Below are positions 35,310 through 43,390 of a stretch of 64,000 bases of DNA, one piece after another. Made by a program: the position numbers and the translations under genes. The stretch's first letter is position 1; each line of letters opens with the position of its first letter. The notes beneath the pieces are model-generated. The model was given only the letters and a program-made list of their open reading frames with translations. It had not been told where the DNA came from and did not search any database. The DNA is from Tepidiforma bonchosmolovskayae (lineage in GTDB: Bacteria > Chloroflexota > Dehalococcoidia > Tepidiformales > Tepidiformaceae), in the NCBI RefSeq assembly GCF_008838325.1, contig NZ_CP042829.1, forward strand, positions 930,001 through 994,000. The letters run 5' to 3'.

Positions 35310-36134
35310 GTGAGCGCCGGGGGCGATTCGCCCGGGATGCGGCTGCGGGCGCTGCTGGAGCGCGGGCTGGTGGTTGCACCGTTCGTCTTTGACGGGGTGC
35401 AGGCCCGGCTGGCCGAGGCCGCGGGGTTCGACGCGGTCTACATGAGCGGCTTCGGGACGGCGGCATCGTGGGGGCTGCCCGATCGGGGACTGATCGGGCT
35501 CGGGGAGATGGCGGCGAACGCTGCGCGGGTGGCGGGCGCGGTGCGGGTGCCGGTCATCGCCGATGCGGACACGGGCTACGGGAACGAGGCGAACGTGGCG
35601 CGGACCGTCGAACTGTACGAGCGGGCCGGCGTTGCGGCGCTGCACATCGAGGACCAGGAGTGGCCGAAGCGGTGCGGGTTCCTTGAAGGAAAGCGGGTCA
35701 TCCCGGCGGAGGAGATGGAGCTGAAGGTGCGGGCTGCGGTCCGCGCGCGGCGCGACCCGGCGACGGTAATCATCGCGCGGACGGATGCGCTGGCGCCGCT
35801 GGGGCGTGAGGCGGCGGCGGAGCGGGCGCGGCGGTACTTGGCCGCAGGGGCGGACCTCGTGTTCCTCGACGGGCTGAAGGACCGGGAGACGATTGCGTGG
35901 GCGGCGGAGGAGCTGCGGGACATCCCGCTGGTGCTGAACAGCTGGCTGCTGACGCCTGGCGAGGCGGAGGCGCTGGGCTACCGACTGTACCTGCACCTTG
36001 GGGTGATGCTGCGGCATTTCGCGGATTTCCGGGCGGCGCTGGGGGAGCTGCGGGCGACGGGGCGGGTGCAGCTCGGGGAGGACGCCGGGGTGGAGTGGAT
36101 CACGGCGTTGCTGGACCGGGGGCGGGAGGAATGA
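35310..36134 (+). CDS. Isocitrate lyase/PEP mutase superfamily enzyme
   Basis: About 274 residues, a TIM-barrel of the ICL/PEPM group: YMSGFGTAASWG, the metal site VIADADTGYGN, HIEDQEWPKRCGF and ARTDAL. The catalytic loop reads KRCGF, with the Cys of a lyase but Phe where isocitrate lyases have His; PEP mutase and oxaloacetate decarboxylase-like members also vary here. It likely makes or cleaves a C-C bond next to a 2-oxo acid; 2-methylisocitrate lyase or oxaloacetate decarboxylase are options. GTG 35310 has GGAGG upstream; in-frame ATG 35295 and GTG 35286 are alternatives. Confidence 0.85.
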   Translation: MSAGGDSPGMRLRALLERGLVVAPFVFDGVQARLAEAAGFDAVYMSGFGTAASWGLPDRGLIGLGEMAANAARVAGAVRVPVIADADTGYGNEANVARTVELYERAGVAALHIEDQEWPKRCGFLEGKRVIPAEEMELKVRAAVRARRDPATVIIARTDALAPLGREAAAERARRYLAAGADLVFLDGLKDRETIAWAAEELRDIPLVLNSWLLTPGEAEALGYRLYLHLGVMLRHFADFRAALGELRATGRVQLGEDAGVEWITALLDRGREE

Positions 36135-36223
36135 CGGGCGCGGATAGGGCCGTTTCCGTTCGTCTACCGTTTAGGGGTGGAACCTGATACGTTCGCGGTA
36201 CCCCCGCTGGGGCACGACGGCCT

Positions 36224-37135
36224 ATGGGTGAACTCGGGAGCCTGTTGACTCGCGCCCGCGAGGCGCGCGGGTTGACGCTCGAAGACGCTGAACGCGACAC
36301 GCGCATCTCGCGCCGCTACCTGGCGGCCCTGGAAGCGGAGCAGTTCGACATCATTCCTGCGCCGGTCTATGCGCGCGGGTTTTTGCGGTCGTACTCGCAG
36401 TACCTGGGGCTGGACCCGCAGGAGATGCTGGCGATGTTCCCGCGGGAGGACGAGGACCCGTACGGGCGGGAGCCGGAGCCGGCGCGACCGAGCATGGACC
36501 GTCCGATCAGCCCGGTGTCGGCGTCGCGGCCGGCGTGGCGTTCGCGGCCGGCGGCGCCGGCGGGGCGGCCGCCCGGGGGCCGGGGCGCGGCGGGCGCCGA
36601 GGACGAGGGGCCGGTCATCGGGCGGGGCGCACCTCCGCGCCGCCCTGGGCCGTTCCCGGCGCAGCCGGGCGCCGGCCGGGAGCCAATCATCGGCGTGGAT
36701 ATCGGGGTGCCGGCGCCGGCGCGCCGGATCAACCCGGACCCGGCGGCGCAGACGCGGTCGGCCGTGATCGCGATCGTGGCGATTGTGGCGATCCTCGGGG
36801 TGGTGTTCGTGGCATACCTGCTGGCGAGCCTGGCAGGGGATGACGGGAGCGCACCGCCGGGGTCGCTGGGTTCGACGCCGACGGCCACGCCGGCGGCAGG
36901 GAAGACGCCCACAGGGCCGAGCGGGCTGCCGGTGACGCCGGGACTCGTGCCGGATGTGCGCGGGGTGCCGGAGGCGAGGGCAATTGCGGCGATCCGGGAG
37001 GCGGGGTATGAACCGCTGGTGCAGCGGGTGAAGAGCAACCAGCCGGCGGGGACGGTCATCGATCAGTCGCCGGCGCCGGAGGTGGAGATGGCTGCGGGGT
37101 CGCGGGTGCAGATTGTCGTGAGCGAGGGGCCGTGA
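36224..37135 (+). CDS. RodZ-like HTH, transmembrane and PASTA-domain protein
   Basis: 303 residues: an N-terminal HTH_25/Xre-like domain of the RodZ type (residues 3-70, LLTRAREARGLTLEDAERDTRIS..YARGFLRSYSQYLGLD), a Pro/Gly/Arg-rich linker, one membrane helix at about 185-205 (VIAIVAIVAILGVVFVAYLL), a Thr/Pro-rich stalk, and a single PASTA domain at the end (VPDVRGVPEARAIAAIREAGY..QSPAP). PASTA domains bind peptidoglycan or muropeptides and are usual in Ser/Thr kinases or PBPs. The combination suggests a cell-shape protein linking cytoskeleton to wall. The stop overlaps the rimO start, so they are coupled. Confidence 0.9.
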   Translation: MGELGSLLTRAREARGLTLEDAERDTRISRRYLAALEAEQFDIIPAPVYARGFLRSYSQYLGLDPQEMLAMFPREDEDPYGREPEPARPSMDRPISPVSASRPAWRSRPAAPAGRPPGGRGAAGAEDEGPVIGRGAPPRRPGPFPAQPGAGREPIIGVDIGVPAPARRINPDPAAQTRSAVIAIVAIVAILGVVFVAYLLASLAGDDGSAPPGSLGSTPTATPAAGKTPTGPSGLPVTPGLVPDVRGVPEARAIAAIREAGYEPLVQRVKSNQPAGTVIDQSPAPEVEMAAGSRVQIVVSEGP

Positions 37136-38469
37136 TGGCCGTCCCGAGGCGGTACCACCTGGTGACGCTCGGCTGCCCGAAGAACGACGTGGACAGCGCC
37201 CACCTTGCGCGGCTGCTAGAGGGCGGTGAGCTTGTGCCCGTGGCGGACCCGGGCGAGGCGGACGCGATCATCGTGAACACGTGCGGGTTCATCGAGCAGA
37301 GCCAGGCGCAGTCGATGGCGGCGGTGCGGGAGCTGGCGGCGGCGAAGCGCGAGGGCCAGGTGCTGATCGTGGCGGGGTGCATGACCCAGCTGTACGGCCG
37401 GCAGGTGAAGGAGGAGACGCCGGGCATCGACCATGTGTTCGGCGTGGGGCAGTGGCACGAGGTGGCGCGCCTGCTGCAGGTGGATGTGGACGCGATCTAC
37501 GACATCCCCGAGAGCAACGTGCGGGTGGAAGGGCCGAGCGCGTACCTGAAGATTTCGGACGGGTGCGATGCGCCGTGCACCTTCTGCGTGATTCCGAAGA
37601 TCAAGGGCGGGCTGCGGTCAGCTCCGGCGGGGCTGCTGGTGAAGGAGGCGCGCCGGCTGGTGGAGGCGGGGGCGAAGGAGCTGGTGCTGGTTGGGCAGGA
37701 CACGACGGCGTGGGGCGAGGACCTCGGGATGCCGGTCGGGAGCGGGCTGCCGGGGCTTTTGCGGATGCTGAGCGAGGCCGTCGGGCCGGAGACGTGGCTG
37801 CGGCTGATGTACGCCTACCCGAGCCGGGTGACGCCGGAGCTGATGGCGACGATGGCGGAGCTGCCGAACGTGGTGCACTACCTCGATGTGCCGCTCCAGC
37901 ACGGGAGCGAGGCGGTGCTGCGGCGGATGAAGCGGCCGCACAACCTCGAGCGGGTGTACCGGTTCATCGAGGAGCTGCGGCGGGTTATGCCGGATATCGT
38001 GCTGCGGACGTCGTTCATTGCGGGGTTCCCGGGGGAGACGGAGGCGGAGTTCGAGGAGCTGCTGGCCTTCGCGCGGGCGGTGGAGTTCGACCATGCGGGG
38101 TGCTTCACCTATTCGCGGCAGCAGTGGACGGGGGCCTACGAGATGGAGGGACAGGTGCCGGACGAGGTGAAGGCGGAGCGGCGGGCGCGGTTCATGGAGC
38201 AGCAGCAGGTGATCTCGGCGCGGCGCGCGGCACGGTTCATCGGACGGACGCTGGAGCTGCTGGTCGAAGGCGAAGGCGAGGACGAGGACGGGCTGCCGGT
38301 GGTGGCGGGGCGCACCTACCGCGAAGCGCCGGAGGTGGACGGGCTGGTGTTCGCGCGGGGGCGTGCGCGGCCGGGGGAGCGGGTGCGGGTGGCGATCGAG
38401 GATGCCTCGGAGTACGACCTCTTCGGGCGGGTGGTGCGCGAGCGGCCGGGGCGGGCAATCTCCCCGTAA
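37135..38469 (+). CDS. rimO: Ribosomal protein S12 methylthiotransferase
   Basis: 444 residues. Radical-SAM enzyme that adds a methylthio group to Asp of S12. N-terminal UPF0004 domain with cluster Cys (TLGCPKND, VNTCGFIE, VAGCMTQ), radical-SAM motif CDAPCTFCVIP, and the C-terminal TRAM domain (from about 375). The LGCPKN opening and IPKIKGG fit RimO rather than MiaB. ATG 37135 overlaps the TGA of the RodZ-like gene; GTG 37132 is the codon before. Confidence 0.95.
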   Translation: MAVPRRYHLVTLGCPKNDVDSAHLARLLEGGELVPVADPGEADAIIVNTCGFIEQSQAQSMAAVRELAAAKREGQVLIVAGCMTQLYGRQVKEETPGIDHVFGVGQWHEVARLLQVDVDAIYDIPESNVRVEGPSAYLKISDGCDAPCTFCVIPKIKGGLRSAPAGLLVKEARRLVEAGAKELVLVGQDTTAWGEDLGMPVGSGLPGLLRMLSEAVGPETWLRLMYAYPSRVTPELMATMAELPNVVHYLDVPLQHGSEAVLRRMKRPHNLERVYRFIEELRRVMPDIVLRTSFIAGFPGETEAEFEELLAFARAVEFDHAGCFTYSRQQWTGAYEMEGQVPDEVKAERRARFMEQQQVISARRAARFIGRTLELLVEGEGEDEDGLPVVAGRTYREAPEVDGLVFARGRARPGERVRVAIEDASEYDLFGRVVRERPGRAISP

Positions 38470-38480
38470 CACGGGCGGGG

Positions 38481-38486
38481 TACACT
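38481..38486 (+). promoter_or_regulatory. Candidate -10 of glnA
   Basis: TACACT about 38 bases before ATG 38524, in a short leader that ends in GGGAGG. The -35 region is weak (ATCTCC). Confidence 0.4.
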
Positions 38487-38523
38487 CAGCGGGGCGCGTG
38501 CCGCGCGCCGGGAGGGTGTGCTG

Positions 38524-39846
38524 ATGAACGAATCTGTGGAGTATGTCCTCTCTGCGTGCCGGGAGCACGATGTGAAGTTCATCCGGCTCTGGTTCACCGA
38601 CATCGTGGGGACGCTGAAGAGCTTTGCGATCACGGTGGAGGAGCTGGAGAAGGCGCTGGAGGAGGGGATGGGGTTCGACGGGAGCAGCATCGAGGGGTTT
38701 GCTCGCATCGACGAGTCGGACATGGTGGCGCGGCCGGACCCTTCGACCTTCCAGCTGGTGCCGTGGCGGCCGAAAGAGGCGAGTGTGGCGCGGATGTTCT
38801 GCGACATCACCTACCCGGGCGGCGAGCCGTTCGAAGGGGACCCGCGCTACGTGCTGAAGCGGCAGCTGAAGCGGGCGGCGGACCTCGGGTACACGTTCTA
38901 CGTGAGCCCGGAGATGGAGTACTTCTACTTCAAGTCGGAGACGGAGCCGGTGCCGCTGGACCGGGGCGGCTACTTCGACCAGATGAGCGATGCGGGGAGC
39001 GACCTGCGGCGGGAGACGGTGCTGACGCTGGAGGCGATGGGGATCGAGGTGGAGTACAGCCACCACGAGGTGGCGCCGAGCCAGCATGAGATCACGCTGC
39101 GGTACACGGACGCGCTGACGATGGCGGATGCGGCGATGACCTACCGGCTGGTGGTGAAGGAGATTGCGGCGGCGAACGGGGTGTACGCGACGTTCATGCC
39201 GAAGCCGATCGAGGGCGTGAACGGGAGCGGGATGCACGTGCACCAGTCGCTCTTCAAGGGCGAGCGGAACGCCTTCTTCGATGAGAACGACCCGTACCAC
39301 CTGAGCGCCGTGGCGAAGGGGTACATCGCCGGGCTGCTGTACCACGCGCGGGCGATCACGCTGGTGACGAACCAGTGGGTGAACAGCTACAAGCGGCTGC
39401 TGCCGGGGTTCGAGGCGCCGGTGTACCTGAGCTGGGCGCGGCGGAACCGGAGCGACCTCATCCGGATCCCGGAGTACAAGCCGGGGAAGGAGATCCACAC
39501 GCGGATCGAGTACCGCTCACCGGATGCGGCGTGCAATCCGTACCTGGCCTTTGCGGTGATGCTGGCGGCCGGGCTGGACGGGATCGAGAACGAGCGGCCG
39601 CTGCCGCCGCCGGTGGAGGAGAACGTCTTCGAGATGACGCCGGCGGAGCGCGCGGCGCGGGGCATTGAGATGCTGCCGGGCTCGCTCATCGAGGCGATCG
39701 AGGTGGCGGAGAAGTCGAGCTTCCTGCGCGAGGCGCTGGGTGATCATGTGTTCGAGAGCCTGATTGCGAACAAGCGGATCGAGTGGGAGCGGTACCGGCG
39801 GCATGTGACGGATTTCGAGCTGCGGGAGTACCTGCCGATCCTGTAA
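38524..39846 (+). CDS. glnA: Glutamine synthetase, type I
   Basis: 440 residues, GSI-alpha size. Makes glutamine from glutamate, ammonia and ATP. Marks: beta-grasp start (FIRLWFTDIVGTLKSF), GMGFDGSSIEGF, VSPEMEYFYF, EYSHHEVAPSQHEI, the ATP-site PKPIEGVNGSGMHVHQSL and RIEYRSPDAACNPYLAF. The adenylylation tyrosine region of GSI-beta (NLYDLP) is not evident, consistent with feedback control rather than AMP-ylation. ATG 38524 has GGGAGG eight bases upstream. No nitrogen regulator lies next to it. Confidence 0.96.
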   Translation: MNESVEYVLSACREHDVKFIRLWFTDIVGTLKSFAITVEELEKALEEGMGFDGSSIEGFARIDESDMVARPDPSTFQLVPWRPKEASVARMFCDITYPGGEPFEGDPRYVLKRQLKRAADLGYTFYVSPEMEYFYFKSETEPVPLDRGGYFDQMSDAGSDLRRETVLTLEAMGIEVEYSHHEVAPSQHEITLRYTDALTMADAAMTYRLVVKEIAAANGVYATFMPKPIEGVNGSGMHVHQSLFKGERNAFFDENDPYHLSAVAKGYIAGLLYHARAITLVTNQWVNSYKRLLPGFEAPVYLSWARRNRSDLIRIPEYKPGKEIHTRIEYRSPDAACNPYLAFAVMLAAGLDGIENERPLPPPVEENVFEMTPAERAARGIEMLPGSLIEAIEVAEKSSFLREALGDHVFESLIANKRIEWERYRRHVTDFELREYLPIL

Positions 39847-39917
39847 GTGCGCGGAAAACTGCTCGCGCCGGTGATCGATTTCGCGTAGACTGGCGCGAGC
39901 GGGGGATGGAGGCGCAC

Positions 39918-40463
39918 GTGAGCGAAACCGGGACGTACCGTTCGGAACTGACGGCGCGGCTGCGCTCGGCCACGGACGACATCGCGTGGGTGGTGCGCGG
40001 GCTGCTGGAGGAGCAGGCGCATTACCGGCCGGTGCCGGGAGAGTGGTCGATCCATGAGCACCTGTCGCATCTGCGGGATATGGAGCAGGAGGTGTACCTG
40101 CCGCTCCTGCGGTGGGCGACGGTGCCGGAGATGCTGGACCCGCGGGACTACAGCCGGCGGGAGTGGCGTGAGCGGCGGTACGACCCGGAGGAGCCGCTGG
40201 CGGCGATCATGGCGGACCTGCAGCGGATGCGGGACGAGGAGCTGGCGATCTTCCGGGGGATGGGCGATGCGACGTGGACGCGATACCGGACGGATACGCG
40301 CTGGGGGCCGCTGACCTGCCAGTGGATTGCGGAGGTGATGTACCGGCATACGCTCGACCACCTGCAGGGGATCATGGGGCTGGTGCAGGACCTCCACCTG
40401 GCGGCACTGGAGCCGCCGCCTATCATCGTCGGCGGGTATATTGGGGGCGGAGCCGCCCCGTGA
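39918..40463 (+). CDS. DinB-family putative metal-dependent protein
   Basis: 181 residues forming a four-helix DinB-like bundle. The metal His triad is likely in SIHEHLSHLRDM (first helix) and MYRHTLDHLQG (third). Family members bind Ni, Zn or Fe; some are mycothiol/bacillithiol-dependent transferases. GTG 39918 has GGAGG upstream and fits the homologous start; ATG 39906 is possible. TAGACT at 39886-39891 is a likely -10. The stop overlaps the next gene's GTG (GTGA). A second DinB-like gene lies at 52506. Confidence 0.85.
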   Translation: MSETGTYRSELTARLRSATDDIAWVVRGLLEEQAHYRPVPGEWSIHEHLSHLRDMEQEVYLPLLRWATVPEMLDPRDYSRREWRERRYDPEEPLAAIMADLQRMRDEELAIFRGMGDATWTRYRTDTRWGPLTCQWIAEVMYRHTLDHLQGIMGLVQDLHLAALEPPPIIVGGYIGGGAAP

Positions 40464-41278
40464 TCCGTCTTCGCAGCATCGTCCAGGTTGGCAGCGGCGG
40501 GCTCGACGCCGCGCAGGATGCGATCGGTTCGCAGGCCGACGCGATTTTGCTGAGCGTGGCGGATGCGCGGGTGCCGTTGGCGGAGGCGCGCCAGCAGGTG
40601 ACGGCGGTGCTGGCGGCGGCCGGGCAGGGGGAGAAGGCGGCGCTGGTGGTGGTGAACCACCCGAAGACGCGGCTGCTGCGCGACGACCTCGACGCGATCC
40701 TGAGTCCGCTGGTGCGCGGGGTGCTGATCCCGCACGCGGTGGAACCGCAGGACGTGCGCGATACGGCGGTGTACCTGCGGGAGTTCGAGCTGCGCCGGGG
40801 GATCGAGCCGGGCGATACGAAGGTGTTTCCGGTGATCGATACGGCGCGGGGCCTGCTGCACGCGGAGCAGATTGCGATGGCGGCGCCGCGGGTCGGCGGG
40901 CTGGTGTTCCACGCGGCGCGGTTCGCGCGGGATATCGGGGCGCGGCCCGAGCAGCGGGGCGACCGGCTGGCGTATGCGCGGGGAAAGGTGGTGGCGGTGT
41001 GCCGGGGGCTGGGAATTTCGCCGCTGGTGACCAGCGACGTCCTGGAGCTGACCTACCTTGCGGAGCAGGGCTTCGCCGGGGCGATTCTGCCGGACGTGCG
41101 GTACGTGCCGACGGCGAATGCGGCCTTTGCGCCGGGCCGGCTGGTGAAGGACCGCGCGAACGCAGCGGTCGAGGCGTACGAGGCGGCACGGGCCGAGGGG
41201 GCGTGGGTGGCGCGGTTCGAGGATGAGGTGATCGATGCGGAGGCGGCGCGGAAGCTGCGCCACCTCATCGGCGAGTAG
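40460..41278 (+). CDS. HpcH/HpaI aldolase-citrate lyase beta-like protein
   Basis: 272 residues of the CitE/HpcH TIM-barrel class: VRGVLIPHAVEPQDV, a KVFPVIDTARGLLHAEQIA strand where the family has the IET metal-site, GGLVFHAARFARDIG, and a late ILPDVRYVPTANAAF that matches the CitE region GKWAIHPxQ only loosely. It probably splits or forms C-C bonds of CoA- or free-acid substrates, for example malyl- or citramalyl-CoA. It starts in a GTGA overlap with the DinB gene. Confidence 0.8.
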   Translation: MIRLRSIVQVGSGGLDAAQDAIGSQADAILLSVADARVPLAEARQQVTAVLAAAGQGEKAALVVVNHPKTRLLRDDLDAILSPLVRGVLIPHAVEPQDVRDTAVYLREFELRRGIEPGDTKVFPVIDTARGLLHAEQIAMAAPRVGGLVFHAARFARDIGARPEQRGDRLAYARGKVVAVCRGLGISPLVTSDVLELTYLAEQGFAGAILPDVRYVPTANAAFAPGRLVKDRANAAVEAYEAARAEGAWVARFEDEVIDAEAARKLRHLIGE

Positions 41279-41284
41279 GGCGCG

Positions 41285-41584
41285 TCAGTCGGGCTCGGGC
41301 GGGAGGTCTTTGGCGAGCTTTTCGTAGCGGCGGGCGTACTTGCCGACATCGGGCGGCGGGCCCATGGCGGCATCGACTTCCTTCCCGTACTTCGCCTCGG
41401 CTTCGGCGATTTTGTCTTTGAGGGTCTGGTGGCGGACGAAGGCGCTGACGATGCGGCGCATCTCGTGGCCGCGTTCGTCCCCGGCCTGGGGGCAGGGCGG
41501 AGGTTCGACCTGCGCGAGGACGGACCGGGTGAAGACCTCGGTCATGGCCCCGCATTTCGCGCACTTGAACTCGTAGAGCGGCAT
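41285..41584 (-). CDS. FmdB-type zinc-ribbon protein
   Basis: 99 residues. The opening MPLYEFKCAKCG is the FmdB signature; the second metal pair is unusual, with a single Cys (PPPCPQAGDERGHE) so that His may complete the site. The C-terminal half is Lys/Glu-rich helix. Role unknown (putative regulator). It is followed on the same strand by nothing close and preceded by trxB; convergent with the aldolase gene, whose stop is six bases away. Confidence 0.85.
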   Translation of the reverse strand: MPLYEFKCAKCGAMTEVFTRSVLAQVEPPPCPQAGDERGHEMRRIVSAFVRHQTLKDKIAEAEAKYGKEVDAAMGPPPDVGKYARRYEKLAKDLPPEPD

Positions 41585-41654
41585 GCGCGCATGCTACCGC
41601 GGCGAGAGCCGGCCGAGAAGAAGCGGGGAAGCGTTTCGCTGGCGCAGCGGTGCG

Positions 41655-42599
41655 TTACCCGTGGCGCCCGGGGACGGCGTCGCGGGCGGCGAGGTAGTGC
41701 TCGGCGCTGATGGCGGCGGTGGCGCCGTCGCCGGCGGCGCTGATGAGCTGGCGGGCGGCTTTCGTGCGGAGGTCGCCGGCGACGAAGAGGCCGGGGACGG
41801 CGGTGGACATGTCGAGGTCGACGATGGCGTGGCCGCCGGGGTCGAGGTCGACGAGGCCCTTGAGGAGGTGGCTGTTCGGGGTTTGGCCGATGAAGATGAA
41901 CACGCCGTCGATGGGGATGGTCTCGGTTTCGCCGGTGACGACGTTGCGGAGGCGGACGCGTTCGACGCTTTCAGCGCCTTCGATGGCTTCGACGACGGTG
42001 TTCCAGCGGAAGCGCATCTTCGGGTTGGCGAAGGCGCGTTCCTGGAGGATGGCGCTGGCGCGGAGGGTATCGCGCCGGTGGACGACGGTCACGGTGCTGG
42101 CGTAGCGGGTGATGAAGAGGCCTTCGTCGATAGCTGAATCGCCGCCGCCGACGACGATGACGTCCCGGCCGGCGAAGAAGGCGGCATCGCAGGTGCCGCA
42201 GTACGAGACGCCGCGGCCGGTGAACTCGGCTTCGCCGGGGACGCCGAGCTTGTTGTAGTCGGCGCCGGCGGTGACGATGACCGCGTCGGCGGTGACGGTG
42301 CGCTCTGCGGTGGCGATTTCGAAATTGCCGCCGGGGAGGCGCTGGAGGCCGGTGACGGGCTCGTAGGCGAACTCGGCGCCGAACTTCTCGGCCTGGCGGA
42401 ACATGAGCTGGGCGAGGTCGAAGCCGTTAATCCCGTCCGGGAAGCCGGGGTAGTTTTCGACGATGTCGGTGGTGGCGATCTGGCCGCCGATGACCTTGCC
42501 TTCGAACAGGATGGTTCTGCGGCGGGAGCGGGCGGCGTAGATGGCAGCGGTGAGCCCGGCGCCGCCGGCACCGATGATGGCGATGTCGTAGTCGCTCAT
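41655..42599 (-). CDS. trxB: Thioredoxin-disulfide reductase
   Basis: 314 residues. FAD motif IGAGGAGLTAAIYAAR, redox-active Cys pair in YCGTCDAAFF (CxxC in the NADPH domain), NADPH motif VVGGGDSAIDEG, and C-terminal ATS/DLR-type segment FVAGDLRTKAARQL. It reduces thioredoxin with NADPH in the cytoplasm. It lies downstream of trxA on the same strand, 76 bases apart with a hairpin between, so both probably answer to the promoter and operator upstream of trxA. Confidence 0.96.
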   Translation of the reverse strand: MSDYDIAIIGAGGAGLTAAIYAARSRRRTILFEGKVIGGQIATTDIVENYPGFPDGINGFDLAQLMFRQAEKFGAEFAYEPVTGLQRLPGGNFEIATAERTVTADAVIVTAGADYNKLGVPGEAEFTGRGVSYCGTCDAAFFAGRDVIVVGGGDSAIDEGLFITRYASTVTVVHRRDTLRASAILQERAFANPKMRFRWNTVVEAIEGAESVERVRLRNVVTGETETIPIDGVFIFIGQTPNSHLLKGLVDLDPGGHAIVDLDMSTAVPGLFVAGDLRTKAARQLISAAGDGATAAISAEHYLAARDAVPGRHG

Positions 42600-42620
42600 G
42601 GGGATGCTCCGGGGAGAAGG

Positions 42621-42651
42621 AGCGGCCGCCGGGCGTACCCTGGCGGCCGCT
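42621..42651 (-). terminator. Hairpin between trxA and trxB
   Basis: A 10-bp stem (42621-42630 with 42642-42651), 11-base loop, no T-run. It may weaken read-through so that trxA is made in excess of trxB, or protect the trxA mRNA end. Confidence 0.45.
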
Positions 42652-42675
42652 GGCGAAGCGAACGGCGGGGGCGCC

Positions 42676-43002
42676 TCAGGCGAGGGCTTCGTCGAGCCGC
42701 TTCTTGAGGTCGCTCTTGGGGCGGAAGCCGACGATGGTGCCCTTCAGCTCACCGCCCTTGAAGATGAGGAGGGAGGGGATGCTGCGGATCCCGAACTTTG
42801 CGGGGACCATCGGGTTTTCGTCGGTGTTGATTTTGAGGAAGTTGACCTTGCCGGCGTACTCCTGGGCGAGCTCTTCGACGATGGGGGCGACCATGCGGCA
42901 GGGGCCGCACCAGGGGGCCCAGAAATCGACGAGGACAGGGAGGTCGGACTTGACGACGTCGGTTTCCCAGGTGGCGTCGGTGACTTCGCGAACTTCGGAC
43001 AT
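42676..43002 (-). CDS. trxA: Thioredoxin
   Basis: 108 residues, classical single-domain thioredoxin: active site WAPWCGPCRM, cis-Pro in RSIPSLLIF, and the usual C-terminal helix. Reduces protein disulfides and is recharged by the adjacent TrxB. ATG 43002 with GGAAAGGA upstream. Its promoter (TTGACT-17-TATAGT, - strand) contains a CsoR-like operator in the spacer, so transcription should fall when the repressor encoded on the other side is bound. Confidence 0.96.
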   Translation of the reverse strand: MSEVREVTDATWETDVVKSDLPVLVDFWAPWCGPCRMVAPIVEELAQEYAGKVNFLKINTDENPMVPAKFGIRSIPSLLIFKGGELKGTIVGFRPKSDLKKRLDEALA

Positions 43003-43062
43003 TGGGGTGTTCCTTTCCGGCCGGCTGGCCGCGGGGGATTGCGGTGGAGTACCGGTAGTGCG

Positions 43063-43091
43063 ACTATACCCCCGAGGGGTATCGAAGTCAA
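43063..43091 (-). promoter_or_regulatory. trxA promoter with CsoR-like operator in its spacer
   Basis: On the - strand TTGACT (43091-43086), 17 bases, TATAGT (43068-43063). The spacer holds ATACCCC-cga-GGGGTAT (43066-43082), a 7+7 palindrome of the C-run/G-run kind bound by CsoR/RcnR-family repressors. It also lies about 30 bases before the csoR start on the + strand, so one site could control both genes. Confidence 0.75.
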
Positions 43092-43110
43092 CCCTCAACG
43101 GGAGGGGCAG

Positions 43111-43389
43111 GTGAACGATGAGGAGATGAAGCGGCTGCTCGACCGTCTGGCGCGGGTGGAGGGGCAGGTGCGCGGGCTGCGGAAGATGCTGGAGGAGCAG
43201 CGCTGCTGCGAGGATGTGCTGACGCAGCTGCTGGCGGCGCGGTCGGGGCTGGAGAGCGCGGGGCAGCTGGTGCTGGAGCGCCACCTGAACGACTGTGTGC
43301 TGGGCGGCGCGGAGGTCGACGAGCGGACGAAGGAGGCGCTGCGGGAGACGCTCCGGCTCTGGAGCCGGCACAGCGGGCCGGCGGGCTGA
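43111..43389 (+). CDS. csoR: CsoR-family metal-sensing repressor
   Basis: 92 residues, the all-helical DUF156/CsoR fold with RLARVEGQVRGL near the start. Ligands C33, H58 and C62 match, with a fixed offset, the Cys-His-Cys Cu(I) site of mycobacterial CsoR; an extra Cys32 precedes the first. The His argues for copper rather than the persulfide-sensing CstR branch. GTG 43111 has GGAGG upstream. It faces away from trxA, and the palindrome between them is the likely binding site. No copper exporter or sulfur carrier lies beside it. Confidence 0.92.
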   Translation: MNDEEMKRLLDRLARVEGQVRGLRKMLEEQRCCEDVLTQLLAARSGLESAGQLVLERHLNDCVLGGAEVDERTKEALRETLRLWSRHSGPAG

Positions 43390-43390
43390 C

